Assembly: GCF_036323735.1 (NCBI RefSeq)
Contig: NC_086037.1
Span: 57,125,002 to 57,189,001, forward strand
Reading direction: 5' to 3'
Length of the DNA: 64,000 bases
Source of the DNA: Rattus norvegicus
Taxonomy: Eukaryota > Chordata > Mammalia > Rodentia > Muridae
Positions 33,140 to 43,870 of this stretch are shown here, in pieces. The position numbers were made by a program, and so were the translations under genes. Numbering within the stretch: position 1 is the first letter of the stretch; every line of letters begins with the position of its first letter. The notes under the pieces were generated by a model. That model was not told the DNA's origin and made no database searches. It saw only the letters and a list, made by a program, of their open reading frames with translations.

Positions 33140-33400
33140 TTTCTTTTTTCTCTAGACAGACTCTCACTATGTAGCCCTAACTAGCCTGGAACTTGCTATG
33201 TAAACCATGCTGACCTTGAACTTACAGAGATGCGCTTGCTTCTGCCTCTTTTTTTTTTTTTTTTTCCGGAGCTGAGGACCGAACCCAGGGCCTTGCGCTT
33301 TCTAGGCAAGCGCTGTACCACTGAGCTAAATCCCCAACCCTTGCTTCTGCCTCTTAAGTACAGGAATTAAACATGCGCACCTCCATATCTGGTCCTCACA
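33140..33400 (-). mobile_element. B1 SINE split by an ID element
   Basis: Left part 33150-33250 (AGACAGACTCTCACTATG, TAGCCCTAACTAGCCTGGAA) and right part from 33341 (CTTAAGTACAGGAATTAAAC) form one reverse-oriented B1 once the ID is subtracted. Confidence 0.85.
33236..33355 (-). mobile_element. ID SINE (BC1-related), young, nested in B1
   Basis: Body 33251-33340 in reverse: a T-run, CCGGAGCTGAGGACCGAACC, GGGCCTTGCGC, AGGCAAGCGC, CTGAGCTAAATCCCCAACCC. A perfect 15-bp duplication TTGCTTCTGCCTCTT lies at 33236-33250 and 33341-33355. On the minus strand the nick reads TT/AAGA, close to the L1 endonuclease preference. ID RNAs are transcribed by polymerase III and mobilised by L1. Confidence 0.95.
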
Positions 33401-33423
33401 ATTTTAAAAACCATTTTTCTCGT

Positions 33424-33610
33424 TTTTTTAAAAAAAGATTTATTTATTGTTATTTATATGAGTACACTGTAGCTGTCCTCAGACACACCAGAAGAGGACA
33501 TCAGATCCCATTACAGATGGTTGTGAGCCACCATGTGGTTGCTGGGAATTGAACTCAGGACCTCTGGAAGAGCAGTTGGTGCTCTTAACCACTGAGCGGT
33601 CTCTCCAGTC
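33424..33610 (-). mobile_element. B2 SINE, near full length
   Basis: Tail AAAAAAAGATTTATTTATTG, TATATGAGTACACTGTAGCT, CCAGAAGAGGACATCAGATC, head GAGCGGTCTCTCCAGTCC, in reverse. Close to the B2 consensus. Confidence 0.93.
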
Positions 33611-33776
33611 CCCCCCCTCCCTTTTGTGGAGCAGAAGATTGTGGAAATTTTTCATTTCACATTATTTGGATTGAAGTGAGATGGATTTATTAAAAATATA
33701 AAACAGGGCCATGATGACTTTAAAACTCATTAACGGCGGTTATAAGAATCACTCACAAAGAGGAAACAACAATGGG

Positions 33777-33778
<2 letters not shown>
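33611..33778. other. Short unique stretch
   Basis: Nothing recognised. Confidence 0.4.

Positions 33779-33869
<91 letters not shown>
33779..33869 (+). repeat. (CA)n(GA)n composite microsatellite
   Basis: About 23 CA units then 22 GA units, with a sharp junction at 33825/33826. Confidence 0.97.
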
Positions 33870-33871
<2 letters not shown>

Positions 33872-33884
33872 TGAGGCTGTTGGA

Positions 33885-33960
33885 CTGGGGAGACAGCTCA
33901 GCCTGCAAAGTGCTCGGGGGTCTGTGTTCAATCTGCAGAACCCAGCAGAGAAGTCAGCCA
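33885..33960 (+). mobile_element. SINE head fragment
   Basis: GGACTGGGGAGACAGCTCAG then CAAAGTGCTCGGGGGTC, GTTCAATCTGCAGAACCC resembles a tRNA-derived B2/B4-type head. Confidence 0.5.
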
Positions 33961-33963
33961 CAT

Positions 33964-34690
33964 TGAAGCCATGCAGATACTTATGGTCTGCGCTGCCACT
34001 TGAGGCCATGTCTGGTTCCAAGGTCCTACTGCAGCAGGAGGCCATATTGATATGTCACCCATGTTACCTCATAAGGCCGTGTTGCTGCTGTCATGGTCTG
34101 TACTGTCACCGGAGACCACGCTGAGGTCCGTGGTGTGTGCTGACGTTGGAAACCACGTGGATACCTGTGGTTGGTGCTGCCTCCAGAAATCATGTCCATG
34201 ATCTTCGCTCCCGAAGACTTAAAGGACAAGGAATCCATTTTTGTCATCACTCACAGATGGGAAAGAGGGACCTAGAAGGCTTCTGTTACAAAGCTTATCT
34301 CTCCTCATATCCACTCTCCCCAAAGCAACAGCCAAGACAGAATGCCAGTCAGATAAAGATGTTCAAGTGTAGCTCTCCACAATGATGGCTTCCAAGGTGG
34401 GCGGTTCAGGTGGGGAAGGATTCAGTTATCTTTAAGGAGCCGGCTACCTGGAGCTTGACCATGCTCAGGTGAAACGCAAATTGAACTTGTTTTTCTCCTC
34501 CTCCTCCTCCTCCTCCTCCTCCTCTTCCTCCTCCTCCTCCTCCTCCTCCCTCCTCCTCTTCTTTTTTGTGGGGGGGAGAGGTCACAAGAGCCGGGGTATG
34601 AACCTGGGAGGATTGGGAGGAAGTGTGCTCTGGGTTCATGATGTGAAATTCAAAAATAACCAATAAAAATATTATGGAGAGAGAAAAAAA
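33964..34690 (+). mobile_element. Retroposon-like dispersed rodent repeat with internal tandem array
   Basis: A diverged tandem array at 33964-34212 (units of about 35-39 bp built on a CCATG...GGTCTGTGCTGCCAC theme) is followed by sequence ending ACCAATAAAAATATTATGG and an A-run at 34684-34693. AATAAA plus A-tail suggests retrotransposition. I recall a similar dispersed repeat in mouse but cannot name it with certainty. Confidence 0.5.
34495..34562 (+). repeat. (CTC)n trinucleotide tract
   Basis: About 20 CTC units with a few TTC and CCC changes, inside the retroposon-like unit. Confidence 0.95.
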
Positions 34691-34693
34691 AAG

Positions 34694-34917
34694 AAGTCAG
34701 GTACAGTGGCACAGGCTTGTCATGTCAGCACTGGGGTGGTGGAGACAGAGACACCTGGAGCTGCTGGCTAGTCAGGATAAACTAATTGGTGAGTTCTAGG
34801 CCAGTGAGAGAGACCCTGTCTAAGAAAACAAGGTGGGTGACTCCTGATGAAGGATGTTCAAGGTTGTCCACTATACAGGGCTATTTATGTGAATCCACAC
34901 CCAAGGCAAAGGAGCAC
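34694..34917 (+). mobile_element. Composite SINE body (B4-like)
   Basis: GTCAGGTACAGTGGCACAGG, GCTGGCTAGTCAGGATAAAC, GAGAGAGACCCTGTCTAAG, GGTTGTCCACTATACAGG. The tRNA-like head is absent. Confidence 0.65.
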
Positions 34918-35059
34918 CCATAACCCAGAGTGTGCATATACATGTGTGATCATGTGAATTCATACCCTGACATGGGTACCCTACACTCATAGTCCACATA
35001 TACATATGTGATCATGTGAATTCATATCCTGACACAGGGGTACCCCATACCCATAGTCC

Positions 35060-35065
<6 letters not shown>
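34918..35065 (+). repeat. 62-bp tandem repeat in SINE tail
   Basis: The motif GTGATCATGTGAATTCATA recurs 62 bp apart (GATCATG starts at 34948 and 35010), along with GGGTACCC-like and CATAGTCCA motifs. About 2.3 copies. Confidence 0.8.

Positions 35066-35108
<43 letters not shown>
35064..35108 (+). repeat. (TG)n microsatellite
   Basis: About 22 perfect TG units after the 62-bp repeats. Confidence 0.97.
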
Positions 35109-35109
<1 letters not shown>

Positions 35110-36701
35110 TGAGGAACTGTTAGAGGGCGGACCAGGACAGGGATAATGCCTGGACTGTAAAAACAGATTAAATATGTGAAGGAAGGTGAGGGAGGAGGCC
35201 GAGTCCTGGTGGAAGGGAGATGGTGGAATTGGTTGTGGTTCTGGCTGTAGCTTATCCTCTTCCTTAGGAGATGGCAGAGTAACCATAGCAAAACGACTGT
35301 AAACATATGGTGTGTGTTAACGCGCTCATTCTCCTCCTCATTATAGATTTAGTATGACCATAAGCACCTAACTGCCTAGTTTCCCAATAACCACTGAACA
35401 ATTGGAGCTGCAGTGTTACCACCCCGGCACTTACACGATAATCCTGCCATTTCTAAAAGCACTTAATCTTTGCGAAATGACTCGTCGCGTTCCTTTTGTG
35501 TTACTTGGACTTTGGACCTAACACTAATAGGATTCATTTGAGAATTACATTCTCCGTCTAAGATAAAATAGCATGGCTAATACTCGTGTGTGCAAAGTGT
35601 AGATTGTTGTCATCTAATTTCCAGTGTGTTTTTCCTCCGTGTGGTCAGTGTGTGTTTGCCTTGCTTCTTGATCCATGTCAACGTTTTTAAGAAATTAATT
35701 TCTTCATATGTGTGGCAAGATGCCACCATATTTTCTATATTTCATTTAAAATGTTCTCATAAATTGCCAATGATCAGCTCTTACTGCGTGTACAGGTGTA
35801 ATTTGTGCTCAGTGGGAAGAAGATCTATGAAGCTGAGGACTCTCATGTTTTTTTTATTATGATCTTTGGGTGGTTCTCCATATTGTATAAAAACACATTA
35901 GGAATTACCTTTCACACACATGCTCACACTTACATGTCTACACATACAATCGTATGTAGCCTTTCTTTGGCTCTATTTCTAACCCATGCACACGCTATCC
36001 ACACACGTTCACACTCGCCTATACAATCACATTTGTATATTCATAGTTATAGATCCATACATGGTGTTGACAGACATATGCAGGTAAAAAACAGTTATTT
36101 GAAGTGTTCTGTGGAATCTTTAATTTAGCTTGGGAATATGGCAAATGTGCTTGTGGCACTGACATTTTTGACACTGAGGGTAAACCTTCTGAAATCCGTT
36201 TGCTTCTCCACTTGGAAGTGGATATTATGCACTTTCTTCTGAAATGTACTAAATGTCTCTATAATTATTAATTTATTATTATTATTAATTATTAAATTAG
36301 TCTTAAAAGCATTTAGGGAAGTAAACGTATACATGAAATAATGCTTCTCATGCCTTCACGTCTCCCTGCTGCTTCTTGTGATGACGTCATGGCTTCTTGT
36401 TTCATGAACACTCACACCACAGCTAAAAATAGAAACAAGTATCCAAGTCCAGCCATTGAAGGGGGATAGAGCTGCACAAGTTTTATCAAGATGGCTGAAG
36501 GGGTGTCCATGTGTCTATAGCTCTCGTCTTTTATTTTCTTTTTGAGAAGACCAGGCTGCAGATGGGAAGGAACTCACACAAATAACAACTTTCTTCAGCT
36601 GTTTTGTTAATAAGGAATGGGCTATACAGGGCCAGTAAGCCCTGAAGGGGGCCAGTGTTCAGTGATTGGTACCAGGCCACTATGATTTTGGCTGTGGAGG
36701 G
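35109..36701. other. Unique sequence without recognised gene
   Basis: 1.6 kb with no repeat family identified. 36244-36300 is AT-rich, and a single CRE-like TGACGTCA lies at 36382-36389. Short frames only. Confidence 0.4.

Positions 36702-36746
<45 letters not shown>
36702..36746 (+). repeat. (CA)n microsatellite
   Basis: About 22 perfect CA units. Confidence 0.97.
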
Positions 36747-36814
36747 CTAGGTGCAACTGTTATCTGAATTTCATTGGTTGAATTTCAAGGAGCCTTAAAT
36801 CTGATGCGTTGGTC

Positions 36815-36913
36815 CTCATTTCCCCAAACATCTGTTAGAAATGAGAGCAAGGAGGCCCACAGGAGGGTAATGACTTGCCAAGGATCACACTAACAGTTTT
36901 CATGCAGGCCAGG
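36815..36913 (-). mobile_element. MIR fragment
   Basis: GAGGCCCACAGGAGGGTAAT, GACTTGCCAAGGATCACAC and GGCCAGGACTATG are the reverse complement of the MIR core. An ancient SINE. Confidence 0.7.
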
Positions 36914-37269
36914 ACTATGACAATAATCTTGCCCCTATTTAAGATCGGGAATACCTCCCATTACTCCAGGGAGATTTTTTTTTCTACTCCTTGCCTGAGG
37001 CACCTGTGTGGGATAGCCTCTTTTACTCCATCTAGATTCTGCATCGTGAATAACCAGACAGAATGGACCAGCCGGCCATGTGCAGCTCCACGATCTGCTG
37101 GTTTCCCCAAGTCTTTGTCTCGTGCTTGCTGGCCTGTATCGGATTTGTCAATGTTCCAGTCTCAAGGTATCCAGACTAGATTCCTATTTAATTTTCGCCA
37201 CTGTGGTTTCATTCAAAGTAGATTTGGAAGATCGTCTGTTGCTTTACTTCATTTGTTTTCCTTTTATTG
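36914..37269. other. Unique sequence
   Basis: A + frame of 131 codons (36875-37270) spans it. No domain recognised. Confidence 0.4.
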
Positions 37270-37645
37270 AAAATAGATTTATTTCTCATATAGTATATCC
37301 TGATTAAGGTTTCTCCTCCCTCTGCTCCTCCCAGTTTCTCTCCACTTCCCTTCCCAGGTCTACCACCTTTCTGTCTCTCATTAGGAAACAAACAGGTTTC
37401 TGTAGGATTATAATATGATATAATATGCTAAAATAAATACTAACACATGGGAACAGGATGAAATGAACAAACAGAGGGAAAAGAGGCCAGGAGAAGAAGA
37501 ATCAGATATCAATGCAGGGGCCCACTCGTTTACACACTCTGGAGTCCCATAAAACCACTCAACCGGAAGCCATAGTATATATGCAAAAGACCTGTAGGCT
37601 AAAAAGACAGAAAAATATAAAATAAAAATAAAAAATGAGACAAAA

Positions 37646-37830
37646 TTAAGGGGGTGGAGAAATAGCTCAGCGGTTAAGAGCATTGGCTGCTCTTCCAGAG
37701 AACCCAGGTTCAATTCTCAACACTCACATGACAGCTCACAACTGTCTGTAACTCCTGTTGCAGGAGATCCAAGATCCCCTCACACACATACATGAAGTCA
37801 AACACCAATATATATTAAAAAAAAAAGACA
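37646..37830 (+). mobile_element. B3-type SINE inserted in old L1
   Basis: GGGGGTGGAGAAATAGCTCA, GGTTAAGAGCATTGGCTGC, GAACCCAGGTTCAATTCTCA, then an A-tail near 37815-37827. Younger than the L1 it interrupts. Confidence 0.88.
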
Positions 37831-37847
37831 AGAACTCCCCAGAAAAC

Positions 37848-37890
37848 AAAAACAAACAAACAAACAAACAAACAAACAAACAAAAGAAAC
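37848..37890 (+). repeat. (CAAA)n tract
   Basis: About nine CAAA units after the B3 tail. Confidence 0.9.
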
Positions 37891-38233
37891 CAAAAAAAAA
37901 AAAAACCCAAAACGCAACAACAACAACCCCAAAATTGTCAAGAGTTTATGAGACAAGGAATTAAGGAATTTCCAAAGATGCCATTGAGTTTGTTTTCTGT
38001 TGGCCATCTACTGTTGGGCACGCGGCCAACACTGAGACTCCCTAGGAGGAAACTAAATTATCACGTGCAAGTGGTTATCGCTTGGAGATCGTTTCTGGGT
38101 TAGGGATGGGCCGTGTGTCCATGTCTCCTTTCAGCTTCAGGTCCTCATCTGGTGCGGACCTGTGCAGGCTCTGGGCCTGCTGCTTCAGTCTCTGTGAACT
38201 CATATACGTCAATCATGTGAACTCAGAGTGCCC

Positions 38234-38269
38234 TTGTGTGTGTGTGTGTGTGTGTGCGCGTGCGTGTGT
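38234..38269 (+). repeat. (TG)n with CGCG variants
   Basis: About 13 TG units then GCGCGTGCGTGTG, inside the old L1. Confidence 0.93.
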
Positions 38270-39310
38270 CCTCCATCCCCTCTGGCTCTCATACTCTTTC
38301 TGGTTCCTCTCCTTCAGGCCCCTCCCTCATGGGAGGGGCTAGATAGAGGCATCCTATTTAGGGCTGTTTCTAGTTTATGCACTGTGGGTCTCTGTATTTG
38401 GTCACTTCTACGGCAGGCGGAAGCCTCTCTGACGGCAGCTGAGCAAGGGATGGGTCCATGAGAACAACGGATCGTTAAGAGTCATTTTATTGCTACTGAA
38501 AAACAAGAAGATTAGCACTTGGTTTTCCCCTAGGTCCTTGGGCTAGCTAGTCTCAGTTCTTGGTTACCCAAGCAGTGTCGCGCTTGGGTTTCATCTTGCG
38601 GAGTGGGCTGAAAGTCAAGTTGGATGTTGGTTGGTTACCCTTATAAGGTTCGCACCACCGTCGCCCTAGCACATCTGCAGGCAGGACACCATTCTAGGTC
38701 AAAGGGCCTGAGGTGGGTTGGTGTTTATATTTCTCCTCTGATAGCACGCCTTCATATATGTATATATTTCCGGAAGTTTCTACTGTATTAGGTTTCCATA
38801 CTAATCCTTAAGTGTCTTTTTATTTTAATCCTTAAGCTGTCTCTCCCTGTATTCCCTCCCTTGTCCCCTTCTTTCCCCCTCCCAACTAGATCTCCCATTT
38901 CGATCCCATGCCCCATCCACCCATTGCTATTTTCTAGGGAGACCTATCTGTTCCCACTTTCCCAGTCCCTTCCTCTAGACCTAACCTCCGTGGTTCTGTG
39001 GACAATAGCTCGTTTGTCATTCATTTATATCCAATATCCACAGGTAGACAGGCAAATGCATAGCAAATTTGTCTTCTGAGCCTGAGTTATGTCACAGAGG
39101 GTGAGTGTTTTCCTAGTTTTATCCATTTACCTGTGCATCTCATTTTTTAATGGCTAAGTAATATTTCATTGTATAAATGTACTGTATTTTCCTTAACCCG
39201 TTCATCTGTTGAGGGACATCCATGTTGTCTCCCATTTCTGGCGATTATACCTAGAGCAGCAATGGGGATGGCTGAGCAAATGTCTCTGTGATAGAGTAAA
39301 GCATCCTGAC

Positions 39311-40925
39311 TTGAAGTTGGGAGAAGAGGGCATTTTGAAAAGCCCTCTCCCCCGTTTTGCAACCACGCACACTATAGTCCTGAACGCAGGCAAATGTAAG
39401 GTACTTTTAACTCCACAGTTACCAGAGCGGCGTGCGCTCGAAGTGTTACACGTTATGAGTCTCATAAGTAACTTTACTGGGTTGTATTCGCTTGCAGTGT
39501 AAACCCAAAGGGATCGTCGGACGGGTGACAATGTCCAAAAAATTGTTCACATTTTTATCCCCCAGTTAATGGGAGCTGGTCACTTTAGTGGCAGAGTGAT
39601 TCCACACCTTGCTTAGTTATTCCACATGTCGGTTTTTTGTTTATTTGGAGGTACGAAAGATCTCGAGAGGTTTAGAAAGCCATTGTGAAGATGTGCGTAT
39701 AATGCAAAGCAAATAAGGAACTGGCTTTTGTTTAAGAGTAGGGGTTGCGCCTCTGGTTTAACTGTAGCTGTTTTGTTCTTCCTTCTAGTTTTACATATGG
39801 GGTGAGGGAAAGAGTGGGAAGCGATTCCTGCAGTGAAATACTATTTCTAAGTAGCAACCTCCTTCCCCTTGAATCCACCGTTAACCCTCTCAGTCATAGT
39901 CTCTCCAGCGAACATAGAGCCCTGTTCTCCTGGCCGACATGCTAAATATCATTTCAAAGCGATTAGAACACCCAGGTGACAAAATTACCCAATAACATTC
40001 CTCACTTTATGACCGTTTCTTTGAATGGTCTCCTGAAGACGGAGAGGCGATAATGTGTGGGCTTTTGATATTAAGTATTTAGAGACTCTAATAACTCGAG
40101 ATTAATATTTATAAAGCATGTATGGGCAGGATCGCTAACGTTTAATGAAAATGTCTCAAATTACATTAGTCTTATTAGATTGACCCATATACTAGCAAGA
40201 TATAAATTATGCATTTTTCTCATTGATCCTTGACAAGTTTTTATATGGAAATGTGATTGATGGGAATGTTTGTAGACTTTTGGAAACATTCCACGAGGCA
40301 TTTAATAGAGTGGTGGGACTTATCACCAGTAGGAGGGTCAGCAGGTTAATTGTTCTGGGATAACTCTTCCTTATTGGGGACAGGACGGTCCTACTTCCTG
40401 TCTTGCCCAGTTCTTCAAAATAGAAATGATATAGTACGTGACTTGCTCAACAAAATAGTGATAACTGTAACAATAAGGTAAACGGTATAAGGGCCAAACA
40501 AAAATATATGAAACAGCTAATATTGACCTTCTTTAAAAAAATGTGCTTCCTGGCTACAAGATATCCAAGGATTTCCTCAGTGAAAACCAAGGTGTCTAAG
40601 TGGGTGTCGCTTTATATTCTAGGAATTAAGATGGGGCCGGAGAAGAAGTTGCGTCCACACAAAAGACCTGACGAGTATTTCTCGAAACTTCTATACAAAT
40701 TGCAGTTAATGCGGTGGTTGAATATCACCACTAGAGGCGTCGTTGCATCTTTCATTCGTTTTAAGTGTTTCCCTTTTTAGAGCCAGAATGAAAATACAAT
40801 AATTGCGGAGTCCACGATTAGCCAGCTGCTTAGCAATTCTGTGTTACTGAGTATTTGATGCCCCCCTTTTTTTTCCTCCCAGAAATGGATAGCAAGCGGA
40901 CAATCTTGAAGATAGACAATGCCTT
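39311..40925. other. Repeat-poor unique stretch, AT-rich in part
   Basis: 1.6 kb with no repeat family recognised. 39360-39530 keeps about 11 CpG. 39940-40300 is AT-rich with ATTAATAT and ATAAATTATGCAT motifs. A 90-codon + frame (40508-40780) is unrecognised. A candidate for conserved noncoding DNA. Confidence 0.3.
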
Positions 40926-40955
40926 TTGTGTGTGTGTGTGTGTGTGTATGTGTGT
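40926..40955 (+). repeat. (TG)n microsatellite
   Basis: Short TG tract with one A interruption. Confidence 0.93.
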
Positions 40956-41564
40956 TGACACAATCGCTGCCCCTTTCCGGGGAACATCAGGGCTTCCGGC
41001 AGTGTGAGCTACCTGTCTGTTTTAAAGGTCTGAAGAGAACAGAAACTCCCACCCACAACAGGGAGAACGATTCACACCCAACCCCCTCCTTTGGTGGAGA
41101 CGTTAGCCTGTCGCATTCAATGGCTTTTGCCACCGTTTCCCTCCGGCTTTAAGTCTGAAACCTTTACTGAAAGACCAAAAGGTATCAAAAATCCCTGCTC
41201 AACTCCTCACCCTCACAGGGCAGATTGCAAAGATAGCTGCGATTCAGAATCCCTCCCGGTCCCTGCCCCGCACCCTACTGCAGCCAAGGGACTGTCAGAC
41301 AGGTAAACATTTTGAAAAGGGATATTTGACAGAATAGTCAGTCTCAGGGCTGGCAGGGCCTTATGGATTCCTGTAAAGTAAACGCTTTCTGATGTGTGGG
41401 CCGTGCAGTCATTCTTTCTTATGGCCAGCTGGCTAGAAAATTGCCCTGGATGTCATGCCTGTGACTGGAAGCGAGGCACGCTTTTTCGACGAGATGACTG
41501 GAGAGGGAGGTTCTGTATTTGTTCCATTTCTAGCTTTTCAATTTCTGGCAGAAACTGATGGATC
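40956..41564. other. Unique sequence
   Basis: No recognised gene or repeat. Confidence 0.4.
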
Positions 41565-42278
41565 TTAAATGTTTGGAAGAATCAGCCAGTGATCCCTAAC
41601 CAAGACCAGCAAGAGCCCCACCCAAGAGGCTTTTATACTTGTTCCCAGCACCAGGGACCACCTAGAGCAGCCTGCCACCCCATGAACCAAATGTTCAGCG
41701 CGGCATCGTTTGGCCGCAGGTTCTAGCGTTCTCCTCAAGCCTCCCCGCTGTCCCTCGCCACCTCTCTGTTTTTGTCTATAGTTCTTGTGCACAGAGATGT
41801 ACACATAGGACTCTCCCCGCCCCCAAAAGGAGAGGGTTTGCCTACAAAAAGACCGTCTCTTCCTTCTAGTCTCAGCGTATAGCTGCAGCCTGTAAAGAAG
41901 TACCATTTGTGTTTTCCAGTCTCCAGCTCCCCAGGACCGTGAACTATGCCCTGGTTTGTAGTGATCAAGTTTGCCTTTGATGTATCTTTGCCCTTTATTC
42001 TTAAAACAACGAACCGTGCGAGCTTTCAGCAGGCTTCCCACAATCACGCTACCTTCTGTGTTTATGCTTCTGGATTGGATTTGAGATTTTCTATCATCCT
42101 TCCACTTAGCGGTACCTTCGGGTACTTCTCTCCCCACCCCCACCCCCCTGAGAATGTATTTGCCTTTTATGTTTATACAGTAGAGGTCTGTCCTCTTCAA
42201 AGGAGGCTTTGAAAGTCGGCCGGGGAGGTGGAACTGGGGAACAGCGAGCTGTTCCTCCTGAGTTCTCCCGCAGATCAC
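41565..42278 (-). other. Longest non-repeat open frame (237 codons), unrecognised
   Basis: An uninterrupted frame starting at 42278 and ending at 41565, outside any repeat I recognise. The predicted product is basic, rich in Arg, Lys, Gly and Ser, with no motif, signal peptide or domain I recognise. The last 20 or so residues are hydrophobic (WVGLLLVLVRD). Lacking exon, promoter or family evidence, chance is the likeliest explanation, but a rodent orphan or noncoding transcript is possible. Confidence 0.15.
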
Positions 42279-42996
42279 TCAGGATGCACGGTCTGTGGAC
42301 GTGGGTAACCTCAGCATGGCCAACAACGGCACCAGCTTCCCTGCTGCCCCTATCCAGGCATTGCCAGGCTTTAGGCTGAGTTTTTGGACGTATAATGTGT
42401 ATATTTAACCCCGAAATCATACTTAATGAGCTGAGACATTCCTTGGATTGGCGGCAGAGACGCTGGCCGGAGAATCAGCAGCTTGAGTGGCTTGCTTTGG
42501 GACATGCATTCACTGAGAGGAATGGAGAGTAGATGATTCTTGTTCTTTGTCCCTTTCAAATGGCTACAATTGAATGTCCACCAGTCCCATGTACAAGTGA
42601 ATGCATTCTACTGTTCCTTTGCGTGGTGCAGGCCCCTGTCCTTAGCATCTCGCGTGGCCGATGGTGACTTTAGAAACCAGTAGTTGAGATTAATAGTAAA
42701 AAATTATTTACCAAGGTGTTTTTCTAAGCATTCAAGGCACAAAAATAGTTTCTCTTGTGTTTTTATGCATAGCAACTCTGAGTTCCACATTATTAGTTTC
42801 ATTTCTTGTGGGCATGTATACATGTTCACGGACGTACAGGTATATATGTATGCTGGAGTAAACGTGAATGGGTGCAGGTATATGTATGGATAGTGTATGC
42901 ACACTGTATAATTTTTATTTTAATATTTTCTTTGTTTGATATAATATTCTATATTGTTTTCATTTTCTTTTTCCATTCATAAAACTTTTAAGAGTT
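42279..42996. other. Unique sequence
   Basis: No recognised gene or repeat. AT-rich after 42900. Confidence 0.4.
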
Positions 42997-43119
42997 AAAG
43001 AATATATATTTTGGGGTTGGGGATTTAGCTCAGTGGTAGAGCGCTTGCCTAGCAAGCGCAAGGCCCTGGGTTCGGTCCCCAGCTCTGAAAAAAAGAAAAA
43101 ACAAAAGAATATATATTTT
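42997..43119 (+). mobile_element. ID SINE (BC1-related), young, full length
   Basis: Body 43013-43103 starts GGGGTTGGGGATTTAGCTCA with an A box (TAGCTCAGTGGTAGAG) and a B box (GGTTCGGTCCC), then an A-rich tail. It is flanked by a perfect 16-bp duplication AAAGAATATATATTTT at 42997-43012 and 43104-43119. The target nick TT/AAAG fits L1 endonuclease. The intact internal promoter suggests it was a recent polymerase III product. Confidence 0.97.
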
Positions 43120-43398
43120 AGAATTAACTGTTAGGTTATGACCGTGCACACTAAGAAACCTATTATCTGCATATTTATTTACTGATCTTTGATATATCTC
43201 TGAATGAAAAGAAATGACTGGCAGATACCACATGGAAATTTCTAGTTTATCAGTTTTATAGGTAAATATGCTTTGGTGGGCTAATTAATTTGCTAATGGG
43301 TAGCCTGTACCACTAAATGAGTAATATCCCTCTCTGTCTTTGTCTCTCACCCCAAACCCCCCCCCAACTCTGATAGCCTCAAATCTATGATCTTTTTG

Positions 43399-43519
43399 CC
43401 TCTGTCTTCCAGTTACCTTTTTTTTTTTTTCAGAGCTGAGGATCAAACCCAGGGCCTTGCGCTTGCTAGGCAAGTGCTCTACCACTGAGCTAAATCCCCA
43501 ACTCCACCTCTGTCTTCCA
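43399..43519 (-). mobile_element. ID SINE (BC1-related), young
   Basis: Reverse ID, body about 43418-43506, with T-run, CAGAGCTGAGGATCAAACCC and CTGAGCTAAATCCCCAACTC. A perfect 13-bp duplication CCTCTGTCTTCCA lies at 43399-43411 and 43507-43519. Six bases, GTTACC, lie between the left duplication and the T-run, so the RNA carried a short non-A 3' end. Confidence 0.94.
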
Positions 43520-43587
43520 AATGCAGTTGTTACAGGCACTGGTTTTGAGTCTTGTGTGGAAATGGAACTTGGACTAAATAAATTGTC

Positions 43588-43870
43588 CAAATCAGATTAG
43601 CCCAAGGAGCATTTTCTTAACGCTGATTGATGCTGAAGGGTCCCCCCACTTTGAGCGGCACAATCCCTAGGCCGTGGGCTGTATAAGATAGATAGCAGGA
43701 CAAGCCAGTAAGCAAGCAGCATTCTTCCAGGTTTCTGCTTCAAGTGCCCGCTTTGAGTTCCTGTCTTGGCTTTTCTTGATATGGAACTGTAGCCTGTAAA
43801 CTGAAATAACCCCCATTTCTCTTCCAAGTTGCTTTTGGTAATGGTGTTTATCACTGCGACAAAGAAGACA
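43588..43870 (+). mobile_element. MT-family MaLR LTR, 5'-truncated
   Basis: AGCGGCACAATCCCTAGGCC, GCAGCATTCTTCCAGGTTTC, GTTCCTGTCTTGGCTTTTC, CAAGTTGCTTTTGGTAATGG and a final AAGAAGACA follow the MT LTR order. Confidence 0.8.

Larger units (their letters stand above)
37270..39310 (-). mobile_element. Old rodent LINE-1 (Lx-type), 3' UTR and ORF2 C-terminal remnant
   Basis: Antisense landmarks run in order: CCATAAAACCACTCAACCGG (37547), TTTTCTGTTGGCCATCTACT (37992), GGACCTGTGCAGGCTCTGG (38157), GAGTCATTTTATTGCTAC (38479), CAGGCAGGACACCATTCTAG (38679), then the ORF2 C-terminus ending in GTTGAGGGACATCC (39208). Translated on the minus strand around 39160-39280, residues such as IAALGIIAR and CPSTDERV match the young ORF2 end at about 1220-1290. 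Many stops and indels, and a B3 insertion. Confidence 0.88.

Noticed and set aside
36382..36389. Perfect CRE-like TGACGTCA
   Set aside because: A single 8-bp site in unique DNA with no promoter context is expected by chance at a modest rate.
43013..43085. tRNA gene
   Set aside because: It has tRNA-like A and B boxes but is an ID SINE: A-rich tail and a 16-bp target-site duplication.
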